Of a stretch of 64,000 bases of DNA, positions 36,151 through 45,575 are shown piece by piece (the first letter of the stretch is position 1; every line of letters starts with the position of its first letter). The stretch is from Beijerinckiaceae bacterium RH AL1 (GTDB lineage Bacteria > Pseudomonadota > Alphaproteobacteria > Rhizobiales > Beijerinckiaceae). Made by a program: the position numbers and the translations under genes. Where the stretch lies: assembly GCA_901457705.2 (NCBI GenBank), contig LR590083.2:682001-746000 (forward strand), read 5' to 3'. The notes beneath the pieces were generated by a model. That model searched no databases and had not been told where the DNA came from. It saw only the letters and a list, made by a program, of their open reading frames with translations.

Positions 36151-37353
36151 ATGACCGAAGCCTTCATCTGCGACGCGATCCGCACGCCGATCGGGCGCTA
36201 CGGCGGGGCGCTGGCCGCCGTGCGGGCGGACGATCTGGCGGCGATCCCGATCCGGGCGCTGATGGCGCGCAACCCGAGCGTCGACTGGGCGGCGGTCGAC
36301 GACGTCATCCTCGGCTGCGCCAACCAGGCCGGAGAGGACAATCGCAACGTCGCGCGCATGGCGGCGCTGCTCGCCGGCCTCGACGTCGCGGTGCCGGGCG
36401 CCACAGTCAACCGGCTCTGCGGCTCGGGGCTCAATGCGGTCGGCATCGCGGCGGCGTCGATCCGCGCCGGGGAGGGCGACCTGTTCCTCGCCGGCGGCGT
36501 TGAGAGCATGTCGCGCGCGCCCTTCGTGATGGGCAAGGCGGAGGCGCCCTTCTCGCGCGCCGCGCAGATGTACGACACGACGATCGGCTGGCGCTTCGTC
36601 AACCCAGCGATGGAGAAGGCCTACGGCACCGACTCGATGCCGGAGACGGCCGAGAACGTAGCGGCCGAGCACGGCATCTCGCGCGTCGACCAGGACAAGA
36701 TGGCGCTGCGCAGCCAGGCGCGCGCCGCGGCGGCGCAGAAGTCGGGCCGGCTCGCCGCCGAGATCACGCCGGTGACCATCCCGCAGCGCAAGGGCGAGGC
36801 GATCGTCGTCGAGGCGGACGAGCATCCGCGCGCGACGACGATGGAAGCCCTGGCCAAGCTGAAGCCGATCGTGCGCGCCGACGGGACTGTGACCGCCGGC
36901 AACGCGTCCGGCGTCAACGACGGCGCGGCGGCGCTGATCGTCGCCTCCGAGGACGCAGCCCGGCGCCATGGCCTGACGCCGCGTGCCCGCGTCGTCACGA
37001 CGGCGGTCGCCGGCGTGCCGCCGCGCGTCATGGGCATCGGGCCGGAGCCGGCGACACGCAAGGCGCTGGCGCGGGCCGGCATCTCGGTCGACCAGCTCGA
37101 GGTCATCGAGCTCAACGAGGCCTTCGCGGCGCAGGGCCTCGCCGTGCTGCGCGCGCTCGGCCTGCCGGAGGACGGCGAGCACATCAACCCGAACGGCGGC
37201 GCCATCGCGCTCGGGCATCCGCTCGGCATGAGCGGCGCCCGCTTGGCGCTGACGGCGGTGGAGGAGCTGGTGCGCCGCAAGGCGCGCTACGGGCTCGCCA
37301 CCATGTGCATCGGCGTCGGCCAGGGCATCGCGACGGTGCTCGAGCGCGTCTAG
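36151..37353 (+). CDS. pcaF: Acetyl-CoA C-acyltransferase, 3-oxoadipyl-CoA thiolase type
   Basis: A 400-residue thiolase. The nucleophilic Cys90 is in [11 protein letters not shown], and the C-terminal His and Cys are in [11 protein letters not shown] and [10 protein letters not shown]. The long N-terminal match ([18 protein letters not shown], then [20 protein letters not shown]) is that of PcaF, the last enzyme of the beta-ketoadipate pathway. No other pca genes are in the window, so a general acetyl-CoA acyltransferase role is possible. AGAGGA precedes ATG 36151. A terminator follows at 37388. Confidence 0.82.
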   Translation: MTEAFICDAIRTPIGRYGGALAAVRADDLAAIPIRALMARNPSVDWAAVDDVILGCANQAGEDNRNVARMAALLAGLDVAVPGATVNRLCGSGLNAVGIAAASIRAGEGDLFLAGGVESMSRAPFVMGKAEAPFSRAAQMYDTTIGWRFVNPAMEKAYGTDSMPETAENVAAEHGISRVDQDKMALRSQARAAAAQKSGRLAAEITPVTIPQRKGEAIVVEADEHPRATTMEALAKLKPIVRADGTVTAGNASGVNDGAAALIVASEDAARRHGLTPRARVVTTAVAGVPPRVMGIGPEPATRKALARAGISVDQLEVIELNEAFAAQGLAVLRALGLPEDGEHINPNGGAIALGHPLGMSGARLALTAVEELVRRKARYGLATMCIGVGQGIATVLERV

Positions 37354-37387
37354 CGCGGAGGCGTCAAGCCGACGCGGACCGCATACG

Positions 37388-37419
37388 AAAAAGGCCGACG
37401 CTGGGGGCGCCGGCCTTTT
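37388..37419. terminator. Bidirectional terminator between pcaF and the porin gene
   Basis: AAAAAGGCCG on the left pairs with CGGCCTTTT on the right around a GC-rich loop; the A and T tracts make it work on both strands, fitting the convergent genes on either side. Confidence 0.85.
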
Positions 37420-37442
37420 CAGGTTTCGAGAAGAGCCTTCGA

Positions 37443-38855
37443 TCAGAAGCCGACGATGACGTCGCCGCCGAAGGTGAACTGGTCGCGCTTCACGCCGACG
37501 CCCGCACCGTAGAGCGGCGCGCCGTCGATGATGTTGTCGTACCGCACCTCGGGGCGCAGCATGACGGTGGCGAAGGGCTTCGGCACGTCCGGCTTGATGG
37601 TGATGCCGCCGGTGATCGAGCCGTAGGTCGTGCCGCGGCCGGGCACGCCGCTGAGCGCGGCGCCGCCGAAGCCTTCCTCGCCGAGCGCGATCCCTGAGTT
37701 CACGAGCGGGGTCGCGACGTAGAAGTTCTTGTTGTCGCGGGCGATTTCACCGCGAAGGTTCAGCGTGTAGATCTTCGCGAACGTGTACGAGAGATAGCCG
37801 ACGCCGCTGTAGAAGTCGGCCGGGCCACCCAGCGTCGGGCCGAAGCCGTAGTCGTCGTGCGTGTAGTTGCCCTCGAGCACGGCGGTCCAGGCGTCGTTGA
37901 TCTTATAGGTGAAGACGACGTCGTTGTAGAAGCGCAGGTCGCTCTTGTAGCCGTAGGGGTCGCCGGTCAGAGCGACGCCCGCGGGCGAGATCGAGCCTGG
38001 GGCCTGCTCGGCACCGATGTGCGACAGCGCGAGGACCGTCAGCTTGCCGTTGGCGAGGTTGTTGAGACCGAAGCCGACGAAGCCGGCGGGCTGGCCGTTC
38101 GGGTCGCCGTTGTCGCGCGCGAGCGTCGGTGACACGGCCGCAGCCGGGATGACCCGCACGGCGGTGCTGCCGAAGGTGTCCTGGTTGCCGGTGTCGACGC
38201 CGAGCCAGAAGTCGAGCGTGTCGTTGATGTGCGTCGTCGTCAGAATGCCGGTGTGGTTGAACGTGACGGCATAGTTGTAGGTGTAGCTGTGCGAGTAGAA
38301 CGGCGAGGTCGACGGATCGAGCGTCTCGTAGCCCTGCGGCGAGGTGAAGAGGCCGATCTTCGCGTCGACGCCGCCCTTGGTGAACCAGGGCAGGTGCGCC
38401 GCGACGAAGCCCTGCACGACGCCGATCTGGTTGCGATCGTCGCGCATCGCGAAGGCGCCGAGGCCGAGGAAGTGGTTGAACCGCATGTCGGAGCCGTAGA
38501 GGCCCTGCGCGGTGAAGCCGAACGCGTAGCCCGTCGCCTTCGGGTCGACCGCCTTGGTGATCGTCATGAGCACCTGGTTGAGCTCGGGCTCGTTGGCGTG
38601 GTCGGTGTAGAGGTGGCCGAAGTTGATGGCGGCGCCGTTGAGGCCGTTCACCGGGTTGGCGGCGTTGCCGAGGATGCCGGCCTCGCCCTGCACGTGGTAC
38701 TCCACGCCGTCGAAGAAGTTGAAGTTGCCGACGACCGGCGCGATCGGCGCGGGCGCCGGCATGTCGGCGGCGCTGGCCACCTGCGCGGCTGCCACAATTG
38801 CGATGGCCGCCGAGCAGGACGCCAACGTGAATTTCAGAGAAGTGCGAGTAGTCAC
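37443..38855 (-). CDS. Outer-membrane beta-barrel porin, BBP2-like
   Basis: A 470-residue exported protein. The signal peptide (core SCSAAIAIVAAAQVASAA) is followed by a Pro-rich PAPAPIAPV linker and a body of alternating aromatic beta-strands ending in FGGDVIVGF, an outer-membrane insertion signal with a C-terminal Phe. It resembles the OmpL-like beta-barrel-2 family. The frame opens at GTG 38855 (GGGGGAA 7 bp upstream); the upstream extension to 39008 has no signal-peptide character. Substrate unknown. Confidence 0.83.
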   Translation of the reverse strand: MTTRTSLKFTLASCSAAIAIVAAAQVASAADMPAPAPIAPVVGNFNFFDGVEYHVQGEAGILGNAANPVNGLNGAAINFGHLYTDHANEPELNQVLMTITKAVDPKATGYAFGFTAQGLYGSDMRFNHFLGLGAFAMRDDRNQIGVVQGFVAAHLPWFTKGGVDAKIGLFTSPQGYETLDPSTSPFYSHSYTYNYAVTFNHTGILTTTHINDTLDFWLGVDTGNQDTFGSTAVRVIPAAAVSPTLARDNGDPNGQPAGFVGFGLNNLANGKLTVLALSHIGAEQAPGSISPAGVALTGDPYGYKSDLRFYNDVVFTYKINDAWTAVLEGNYTHDDYGFGPTLGGPADFYSGVGYLSYTFAKIYTLNLRGEIARDNKNFYVATPLVNSGIALGEEGFGGAALSGVPGRGTTYGSITGGITIKPDVPKPFATVMLRPEVRYDNIIDGAPLYGAGVGVKRDQFTFGGDVIVGF

Positions 38856-39163
38856 GTCCGTTCCCCCAGAGTTGGACCTATCGAGAAAGCCGTAAAAAGC
38901 TCGACCGTACAAGACGTTGGGGGAAGTTAAGCCGGGACGTGTCATTGATGGCACGTTTTGACCGCAAGCAAACCCGTTTGGGCAAAAAAGAGGCAAGAAA
39001 AGCCGCATTTGCTTGTGCCGTGGGCTGACGTCGGGGCGGCGTCCGCGCGCGGAGCGGGTACCCGCCCGCGCCGAATCGCGTGGGTCGCGGCCCTTCTCTC
39101 GGTCTCGTGAAGCGGCTATATCGGCGCGTGCGAGCTGGCCGGTCGGCCTGCAGGGAAGCTGGA
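38856..39163. other. Intergenic region between porin and kup (308 bp)
   Basis: This gap must hold the divergent promoters of the porin (minus) and kup (plus) genes. A more AT-rich stretch at about 38930-39015 includes TTGACC near 38959. I see no convincing -35/-10 pair, small gene or repeat. Confidence 0.5.
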
Positions 39164-41125
39164 ATGTCGCAAGACGGTATGCGTGGGACGTTTCCGGAGA
39201 AGCCGGAGGTCCCGGCGACTCCCGGCATTGACAAGGCGCACCCCGCCGTGGAGCTGGCCGCGGACGGCCATCGCAAGAGCAACTTCCTGTCGATGGCGCT
39301 CGCCTCGATCGGCGTCGTCTACGGCGACATCGGCACGAGCCCGCTCTACGCGCTGCGCGAATCGCTCGCGCATTCGAAGAGCCACGGGCTCACCGACGAA
39401 TCCATCATCGGCACGGTCTCGCTGCTCGTTTGGGCGCTGTTCTTCACCGTCACCGCGAAATACGTCGTCTTCCTGATGCGGGCTGACAACCGCGGCGAGG
39501 GCGGCACGCTCTCGCTCATGGCGCTCGCGCAGCAAAGCCTGGCGCGCCGCTCGACGGTCGTCTTCTTCCTCGGCGTCGCCGGCGCGGCGCTGTTCTCCGG
39601 CGATGCGATCATCACGCCGGCGATCTCGGTCCTGTCGGCGCTCGAGGGCCTGAAGCTCGTCACGCCGATCTTCGACCCCTACGTCCAGAAGCTGACGATC
39701 CTGATCCTCGTCATGCTGTTCTTCGTGCAGCGCACCGGCACGGCCCGCGTCGCCGCGTTCTTCGGCCCGATCATGCTGTTGTTCTTCGCGACGATCGCGG
39801 TGCTCGGGCTCACGCACATCGGCGATGCGCCGCGCATCTTCCAGGCGTTCAACCCCTGGCTCGGGCTGCGCTTCCTGTTCGGGCACGGATTCTACGGCTT
39901 CATCGTGCTCGGCTCGGTGTTCCTGTCGGTGACCGGCGCCGAGGCGCTCTACGCCGACATGGGGCACTTCGGCCGCTGGCCGATCCAGGCCGCCTGGGTC
40001 GGCTTCGTCCTGCCGGCGCTGCTGCTCAACTATCTCGGCCAGGGTGCGCTGGTGCTCGCCGATCCGAGCAAGGTCGACGATCCGTTCTTCCACCTCGCGC
40101 CGTCGTGGCTGCTCTTGCCGCTGGTGCTGCTCTCGACGGCGGCCACGGTGATCGCCAGCCAGGCGGTCATCACAGGCGCCTACTCGCTCGCCCGCCAGGC
40201 GATCCAGCTCGGCCTGCTGCCGCGCATGCTGATCCAGCACACCTCGGAGACGCAGGAAGGCCAGATCTTCATCCCGAAGATCAATGTCATGATGCTGATC
40301 GGCGTGCTCGCGCTCGTCGTCGTCTTCCAGAACTCGAGCGCGCTGGCGAACGCCTACGGCATCGCGGTCACCGGCACGATGGTCGTCACGACGACGATCG
40401 CCTTCGTCGTCGTGTGGAAGCTGTGGCGCTGGCCGTTGTGGGCGGCGGGCGCGATCACCGCGCTGTTCCTCATCGTCGATCTCGCCTTCCTCGCCGCGAA
40501 CCCCGTGAAGGTGCTGGAAGGCGGCTACGTGCCGCTGATCCTTGCCGGCGGCGCGATGATCCTGATGTGGACCTGGGTGCGCGGCAACGCGCTGCTCGTG
40601 CGCAAGACGCAGCGCGACTCGATCCCGACGCTCGAGCTGATCCGCATGCTGGAGAAGTCGAAGCCGACGCGCGTCGCCGGCACCGCGATCTTCCTCACCA
40701 ACTCGGCCGACACCGCGCCCTCGTCGCTGATGCACAACCTCAAGCACAACAAGGTGCTGCACGAGCGGGTGATGATCATGTCGGTGAAGACCGAGGTGAC
40801 GCCGCGCGTGCCGCCGCACAAGCGCTACGAGATCGAGGCGCTCGCCGAGGGCTTCACGAAGGTCATCCTGCACTACGGCTACATGGAGAGCCCGCGCATC
40901 CCGTCCGCCCTCGCGGCGCTGCGCAAGTCCGGCTTGAAGTTCGACATCATGACGACGTCGTTCTTCCTCGGGCGGCGCACCATCAAGACCTCGCCGACGT
41001 CGGGCATGCCGATGTGGCAGGACAACCTGTTCGTCGCGCTCTCGAAGCAGGCCGCCAACGCCACGGACTTCTTCGCGATCCCGTCCGATCGCGTCGTAGA
41101 GCTCGGCGCGCAGGTGACGGTCTAG
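39164..41125 (+). CDS. kup: KUP-family potassium transporter
   Basis: A 653-residue inner-membrane potassium uptake protein with about 12 helices. The signature ASIGVVYGDIGTSPLYALRE lies at about residues 47-66, and GEGGTLSLMAL and the long cytosolic C-terminal domain (RVPPHKRYEIEAL onward) fit the family. ATG 39164 gives the usual length; the in-frame start at 39080 adds a basic leader. Confidence 0.94.
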   Translation: MSQDGMRGTFPEKPEVPATPGIDKAHPAVELAADGHRKSNFLSMALASIGVVYGDIGTSPLYALRESLAHSKSHGLTDESIIGTVSLLVWALFFTVTAKYVVFLMRADNRGEGGTLSLMALAQQSLARRSTVVFFLGVAGAALFSGDAIITPAISVLSALEGLKLVTPIFDPYVQKLTILILVMLFFVQRTGTARVAAFFGPIMLLFFATIAVLGLTHIGDAPRIFQAFNPWLGLRFLFGHGFYGFIVLGSVFLSVTGAEALYADMGHFGRWPIQAAWVGFVLPALLLNYLGQGALVLADPSKVDDPFFHLAPSWLLLPLVLLSTAATVIASQAVITGAYSLARQAIQLGLLPRMLIQHTSETQEGQIFIPKINVMMLIGVLALVVVFQNSSALANAYGIAVTGTMVVTTTIAFVVVWKLWRWPLWAAGAITALFLIVDLAFLAANPVKVLEGGYVPLILAGGAMILMWTWVRGNALLVRKTQRDSIPTLELIRMLEKSKPTRVAGTAIFLTNSADTAPSSLMHNLKHNKVLHERVMIMSVKTEVTPRVPPHKRYEIEALAEGFTKVILHYGYMESPRIPSALAALRKSGLKFDIMTTSFFLGRRTIKTSPTSGMPMWQDNLFVALSKQAANATDFFAIPSDRVVELGAQVTV

Positions 41126-41129
41126 GGCG

Positions 41130-43508
41130 CTACGCCGACTTGCGGCGCATCGCCAAGGCCAGCGCCAGCGGCGACTCGCCGGCGACCGGCACGCTCGCGT
41201 GCAGCGCCGCCGATGCCTCGACCAGCATCGCCGGCACCTCGGCCGCCGGCCGCGGCTTGCTCAGCAGATAGCCCTGCAGGTCGTCGCAGCGGCGCGACTT
41301 CAGCGCGAACGCCTGCTCGACCGTCTCGACGCCCTCGGCGGTGACCCGGATGGACAGCCGCCGGGCGAGCGTCAGCATCGCCTCGACGATCGCCTGGTCC
41401 TCGAGCTTGTGGATGTTGCGCACGAAGGCGCGGTCGATCTTGATCCTGTCGACGGGGAACTGGGTCAGGTAGCTCAGCGAGGAGTAGCCCGTCCCGAAGT
41501 CGTCGAGCGCGATCGTGATGCCGCTTTCGCGCAGCGCGTTCAGGTGGCCCAGCGCGCGCGCCGAGCCGCCGAGGAAGACGCCCTCCGTCACCTCGATCTC
41601 GAGGCGCGAGGCCGGCATGCCGGCGAGCTGCAGGGCGCGCGCGACGCTGTGCAGGAAATCGGGCTCGGCGAGCTCCTTCGGCGAGACGTTGACGGCGAGG
41701 CGCACGGCATGCGGCCAGGTCGCGGCATCGCGGCAGGCCTGGGCCAGCACGAAGCGCCCGATCGGCGTGATGAGGCCGCAGCTCTCCGCGGCCGGAATGA
41801 AGTCGGCCGGCGACACCAGCCCGCGCGTCGGCGAGCGCCAGCGCACCAGCGCCTCGAAGGCGGCGACCTCGCCCGTCGCGAGGTCGACCTGCGGCTGGTA
41901 GTGCAGCTCCAGCTCGCCGCGCGCGAGCGCGAGCTTGATGTCGGCCTCGAGCGCGCGCTTCTCGATCACCGCCATCTCGTCGGCCTCGGCGAAGGTGCGG
42001 AAGGTGCCCTTGCCGTCCGCCTTGGCGCGGTAGAGCGCGAGGTCGGCCTTGCCGAGCAGCGCGTCGGGCGTCGTCGCATGGCGCGGCGCGTAGGCGATGC
42101 CGATGCTTGCGGCGATCGCCACGCCGATGCCGTCGATGTCGAAGGGCGCGCCGAGCACGTCGAGCAGGCGCTTGGCGAGATCGTCGGCGCGGGCCGGCGT
42201 CGCGGCGAGCCAGATCGCGAACTCGTCGCCGCCGAGGCGGGCGACCAGCGCTTCGGCCGGGGCGGCCGCGGCGAGGCGTCGCGCGGCCTCCTTCAGGACG
42301 CGATCGCCGGCGGCATGGCCGAGCCCGTCGTTGGTCGACTTGAAGCCGTCGAGGTCGATGTAGAGCAGGGCGTGCCACTGCCCGCCGAGGGCCGCCGCAG
42401 CGCAATCGGCCCCGACGCGGGTGCGAAAATTCTCGCGGTTGGCCAGCTCGGTCAGCGAATCGAAGTTCGCGAGATAGGCGATGCGCGCCTCGGTGCCGCG
42501 CGCCGCCGTGATGTCGTTGCCGAAGCCGCGATAGCCGGCGAAGGCGCCCGTCGCGTCGACGCGCGGCTTGCCGGAGAGCTTCCACCAGACGGCGCCGCTC
42601 GGCGTCGCGATCTCGACGAGCCGGTCGCGGAACGGCTTGCGATCGGCCATGGCGCGACGGACGGCGCGCGCCCCCTCGCTCGGCGTCGCGCCGGCCGCCT
42701 TCGGCGCGAGCAGCGACTTGAACAGGGCGCGTTCGATCGCCGACGCGGGCTGGCCGAGCGAGGCCGCCATGTCCGGCGCCGCACCGCGCAGCCGCCCCGC
42801 CGCGTCGGTCTCGAAGACCCAGCCTTGGGCGCCGGCTTCCTCGTCGAGCAGCAGCGTGTCCATCGTCTCGGCGAGATCGTCGGCGCGCAGACGGTCGCAG
42901 GCCGCGGCGGTGTCGGCTTGTTCTCTCTGCCGCAGGCTCAAGCCGATGCCGACGGCCGCGAGCAGGACGAAGGGCGCGAGGCCGATCTCGATGCCGCCGT
43001 GCAGGACGAGGCCCAGCGTGCCGACAAGCGCAAGGGGAGCGAGCGCAAGGAGGCCGACCGTGGCAAGCGGCCCGACGAGCGCGGTGCAGCCGAGCGCCGC
43101 CGCCACGACGGCGACGAGGATCGCGCAGCGCGGCGCGTCGGCGATGCCGAGCGCGACGACGACCATGGCGGCGAGGGCGGCGCCGGCGACGAAGGCCACG
43201 GCGCCGGCGATCCCGAGCCGCAGGCGGCGGGTGCGCGACGGCTGGAGCAGGCTCGCGGCGAGGACGGACGCGGCCGCCGCGCCGGCGCTCGCCACCAGAA
43301 GCTCGACAAGGAGACCGCGGGCCGACGAGGTCCATCCGACGGCAGCCAGCACGCAGGCCAGCAGGAGAAAGGCAAGCGCCGCGCGCGGCAGCGCGGCGAT
43401 CGTCGCGGTGAGCTGCTCGGTCTCGACGCGCTGGCGCAGCGCGCTGGTGGGGGCCCGGTACACGCCCGATGGCGCGGCGCCGGCAGTCGGCGGTCCGGCG
43501 AGTGACAT
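41130..43508 (-). CDS. Membrane-bound PAS-GGDEF-EAL cyclic-di-GMP protein
   Basis: A 792-residue protein. Five to six hydrophobic helices (about 40-195) are followed by a PAS-like region (about 225-335, ending GFGNDITAARG), a GGDEF domain with intact RLGGDEF, and an EAL domain (about 515-765). The EAL catalytic set looks complete: FEALVRW, NVSPKEL, EVTEGVF, DDFGTGYSS, KIDRAF, AEGVET and QGYLLSKP, so phosphodiesterase activity is likely. The RxxD inhibitory site before GGDEF is missing. It converges with kup, with 4 bp between the stops. Confidence 0.92.
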   Translation of the reverse strand: MSLAGPPTAGAAPSGVYRAPTSALRQRVETEQLTATIAALPRAALAFLLLACVLAAVGWTSSARGLLVELLVASAGAAAASVLAASLLQPSRTRRLRLGIAGAVAFVAGAALAAMVVVALGIADAPRCAILVAVVAAALGCTALVGPLATVGLLALAPLALVGTLGLVLHGGIEIGLAPFVLLAAVGIGLSLRQREQADTAAACDRLRADDLAETMDTLLLDEEAGAQGWVFETDAAGRLRGAAPDMAASLGQPASAIERALFKSLLAPKAAGATPSEGARAVRRAMADRKPFRDRLVEIATPSGAVWWKLSGKPRVDATGAFAGYRGFGNDITAARGTEARIAYLANFDSLTELANRENFRTRVGADCAAAALGGQWHALLYIDLDGFKSTNDGLGHAAGDRVLKEAARRLAAAAPAEALVARLGGDEFAIWLAATPARADDLAKRLLDVLGAPFDIDGIGVAIAASIGIAYAPRHATTPDALLGKADLALYRAKADGKGTFRTFAEADEMAVIEKRALEADIKLALARGELELHYQPQVDLATGEVAAFEALVRWRSPTRGLVSPADFIPAAESCGLITPIGRFVLAQACRDAATWPHAVRLAVNVSPKELAEPDFLHSVARALQLAGMPASRLEIEVTEGVFLGGSARALGHLNALRESGITIALDDFGTGYSSLSYLTQFPVDRIKIDRAFVRNIHKLEDQAIVEAMLTLARRLSIRVTAEGVETVEQAFALKSRRCDDLQGYLLSKPRPAAEVPAMLVEASAALHASVPVAGESPLALALAMRRKSA

Positions 43509-43633
43509 CGGTGTGCGTTTACCCTTGTGATCCCCGCCGGAACCCTGAGCCTTAATCGTTGCGATTGGGTTGACGCAGCGTTGGGCAGGCGCACCTCAGG
43601 TTGTCGTGTTGCGCCATTGCACGCGATCTCGCG

Positions 43634-44500
43634 TCAGCGCGCGCCGACCGCGCGGAACGCGGCCCCGACATGGCGCATGATCTCCTGCGAGCGGGTGTCG
43701 GTGAGGCGCGTGCGCAGCATCACGTCGGCGGCCGGCAGCGGCGGAAGGCCGAACGCGTCGCCGACCTCGACGGCGTCGCGCGGCGCGACGCGATGCGCCA
43801 GGGCGGCCACGGCGAGGCCGGCGCTGACCGCAGCGCCGAGCGCCATCACGCCGCCGCCGACATAGACCGCGGCCCAGGGGATGCCGGCCTCGTCGAGCAG
43901 CGTCGCGACGATGGCGCGGACGCCGCAGGGCTCGGCGAGCGTGGCGAGGCGGAGCGTCTCGCCCGCGCGGTGCTGGAAGCCGGGCGCCGCGAACCAGCCG
44001 AAGCGCTCGGTCGCGAGCACCACGCCCGCCTCGTGCGCGCTCTCGCGCCGCACGATCACCGCGTCGATGTCGTTGCGGTCGAACCGCGCGGCGAGATCGC
44101 GCGAGGCGCCGATGGTGACCTCGATGACGAGGGCGGGATCGTGCGCCGCGAGGCGGGCGACGAGGCTCGGCAGCTCGGGGCCTGCGATATGATCGCTGAT
44201 GCCGAGCGAAAGCCGCCGCGGCGGCGGCGGGGCGAGGGCGGCGAGGGCGCGTTCGTGCGCGGCAAGCAGGTCGCGGGCGCCCGGCAGGAAGTTGTCGCCG
44301 CGCGCCGAGAGCCGCACGTGCCGCGGCGTGCGGTCGAGCAGGCGGCAGCCGAGCTGCTGCTCGAGGCGCTTCACTTTCAGGCTGATCGTCGCCTGCGAGG
44401 TGTCGAGCGCCTCGGCCGCGCGCGTAAAGCTGCCGAAGTCGGCGACCAGAACGAAGGCCTGGACGGTCTCGATATCGAGCGGATGCAGCGTGACAGTCAT
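43634..44500 (-). CDS. LysR-family regulator of the DUF4865-tautomerase pair
   Basis: A 288-residue LysR protein. The N-terminal winged helix includes FVLVADFGSFTRAAEALDTS and QATISLKVKRLEQQLG; the effector domain follows. Its ATG at 44500 overlaps one inverted repeat, and a classic T-N11-A operator lies next to it, so it should repress itself and control the divergent DUF4865 gene. Confidence 0.9.
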   Translation of the reverse strand: MTVTLHPLDIETVQAFVLVADFGSFTRAAEALDTSQATISLKVKRLEQQLGCRLLDRTPRHVRLSARGDNFLPGARDLLAAHERALAALAPPPPRRLSLGISDHIAGPELPSLVARLAAHDPALVIEVTIGASRDLAARFDRNDIDAVIVRRESAHEAGVVLATERFGWFAAPGFQHRAGETLRLATLAEPCGVRAIVATLLDEAGIPWAAVYVGGGVMALGAAVSAGLAVAALAHRVAPRDAVEVGDAFGLPPLPAADVMLRTRLTDTRSQEIMRHVGAAFRAVGAR

Positions 44501-44522
44501 TTCAAGAGACAATCTCTGAAAT
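44499..44522. promoter_or_regulatory. Imperfect palindrome over the LysR start codon
   Basis: ATTTCA-A-GAGA and TCTCTGAAAT form an inverted repeat with a single unpaired A around CAA. It covers the first base pairs of the LysR gene, a usual place for autoregulation. Confidence 0.55.
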
Positions 44523-44525
44523 ATC

Positions 44526-44550
44526 CAATCATGTCTGTTTTTAATGATTG
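44526..44550. promoter_or_regulatory. LysR-type T-N11-A operator
   Basis: CAATCAT (44526-44532) and ATGATTG (44544-44550) are a perfect 7-bp inverted repeat separated by 11 nt, exactly the T-N11-A LysR-binding pattern, centred between the divergent LysR and DUF4865 genes. Confidence 0.75.
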
Positions 44551-44588
44551 AGCCGCGCCATGTCGAGCCTGGAACACAGGAGGCGCTC

Positions 44589-45173
44589 ATGCTGGCACTG
44601 CGGTACGCGCATCGGCTTCCGGCCGACTACGCGCTCGAGACGATCCGCGCGCGGGCCGCGGCACGCGGGCCGCAGTGGGATGCGACGCCCAAGCTCGCCT
44701 TCAAGGCGTTCGCGATCCGCACACGCGGCGTCGCCGGCGCCTCGGCGAACGTCTACGCCTCGATCTACCTCTGGCTGGACGCTGCGGCGGCGACGGGCAT
44801 GCTGGCCGATCCCGATCGCTTCGGCGCCGTCATCGCCGCGTTCGGCCGGCCGTCGGTCGATCTCAGCCTTCCGCTCGCGGCGCGCGCCATAGGCGACGGC
44901 CGCGACGTCCGCGCGCTGGTGCAGGACGAGGTCGCGCTCGATGCCGACGTCGACCCCGCGGCGCTGCGCGCGTCCGAGGCGGCGCGCGTCGCCGATGCGC
45001 TGGGCGATCCCGATGTGCTCGCCGCGATGTCGGCGCTCGATCCGACGGCTTGGCGGCTGACCCGCACCGTGCTTCTGCGCACGCCCATAGAAGCGGCGCG
45101 GAGCGGCACCGCGTACGACGTCGCCTATCTCGCGCGCCCTGGCTGGGCGCGGCTCAAGCAGGGAGAAAGCTGA
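44589..45173 (+). CDS. DUF4865-family protein
   Basis: A 194-residue cytosolic protein. MLALRYAHRLPADY, GPQWDATPKLAFKAF and NVYASIYLWLD are the conserved DUF4865 blocks. GGAGGC stands 5 bp before ATG 44589. The TGATG junction couples it to the tautomerase gene. The LysR-DUF4865-tautomerase order recurs in many proteobacteria, to my recollection, but the reaction is not known. Confidence 0.85.
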   Translation: MLALRYAHRLPADYALETIRARAAARGPQWDATPKLAFKAFAIRTRGVAGASANVYASIYLWLDAAAATGMLADPDRFGAVIAAFGRPSVDLSLPLAARAIGDGRDVRALVQDEVALDADVDPAALRASEAARVADALGDPDVLAAMSALDPTAWRLTRTVLLRTPIEAARSGTAYDVAYLARPGWARLKQGES

Positions 45174-45553
45174 TGCCCCTCGTTCGGATCTCGCTCCGTC
45201 ACGGCAAGGATGCCGCCTACAAGAAGGCGCTCGTCGACGGCATCTACGGCGCCATGAGCCAAGCATTCGGGGTGCCGAAGGACGATCTCTTCATGGTCGT
45301 CCACGAGCACGACGCCGACGCGTTCTTCTACAGCCCGAGCTATCTCGATATCGCGCGCAGCGACGATCTCGTGATGATCCAGATCACCGCCAACAACACG
45401 CGCGAGCTGCCGCAGAAGAAGGCCTTCTACCAGGCCGTCGCTGACGCGCTTGCCCGTTCGCCCGGCGTGCGCAAGGAGGACGTCTTCATCAACCTCGTCG
45501 AGGTGAAGAAGGAGAACTGGTCGTTCGGCAGCGGCATCGCGCAGTACGCTTGA
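45173..45553 (+). CDS. Tautomerase-family protein
   Basis: A 126-residue protein with the catalytic Pro2 (MPLVRIS) exposed after Met removal, and the YKKALVDGIYGAMSQAFGVP helix. It belongs to the longer tautomerase subgroup of the 4-oxalocrotonate tautomerase superfamily. Its ATG overlaps the DUF4865 stop by one base. The substrate is unknown, perhaps an aromatic breakdown product. Confidence 0.85.
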   Translation: MPLVRISLRHGKDAAYKKALVDGIYGAMSQAFGVPKDDLFMVVHEHDADAFFYSPSYLDIARSDDLVMIQITANNTRELPQKKAFYQAVADALARSPGVRKEDVFINLVEVKKENWSFGSGIAQYA

Positions 45554-45575
45554 GGCGCCGCCGGCCGGACGCGGC

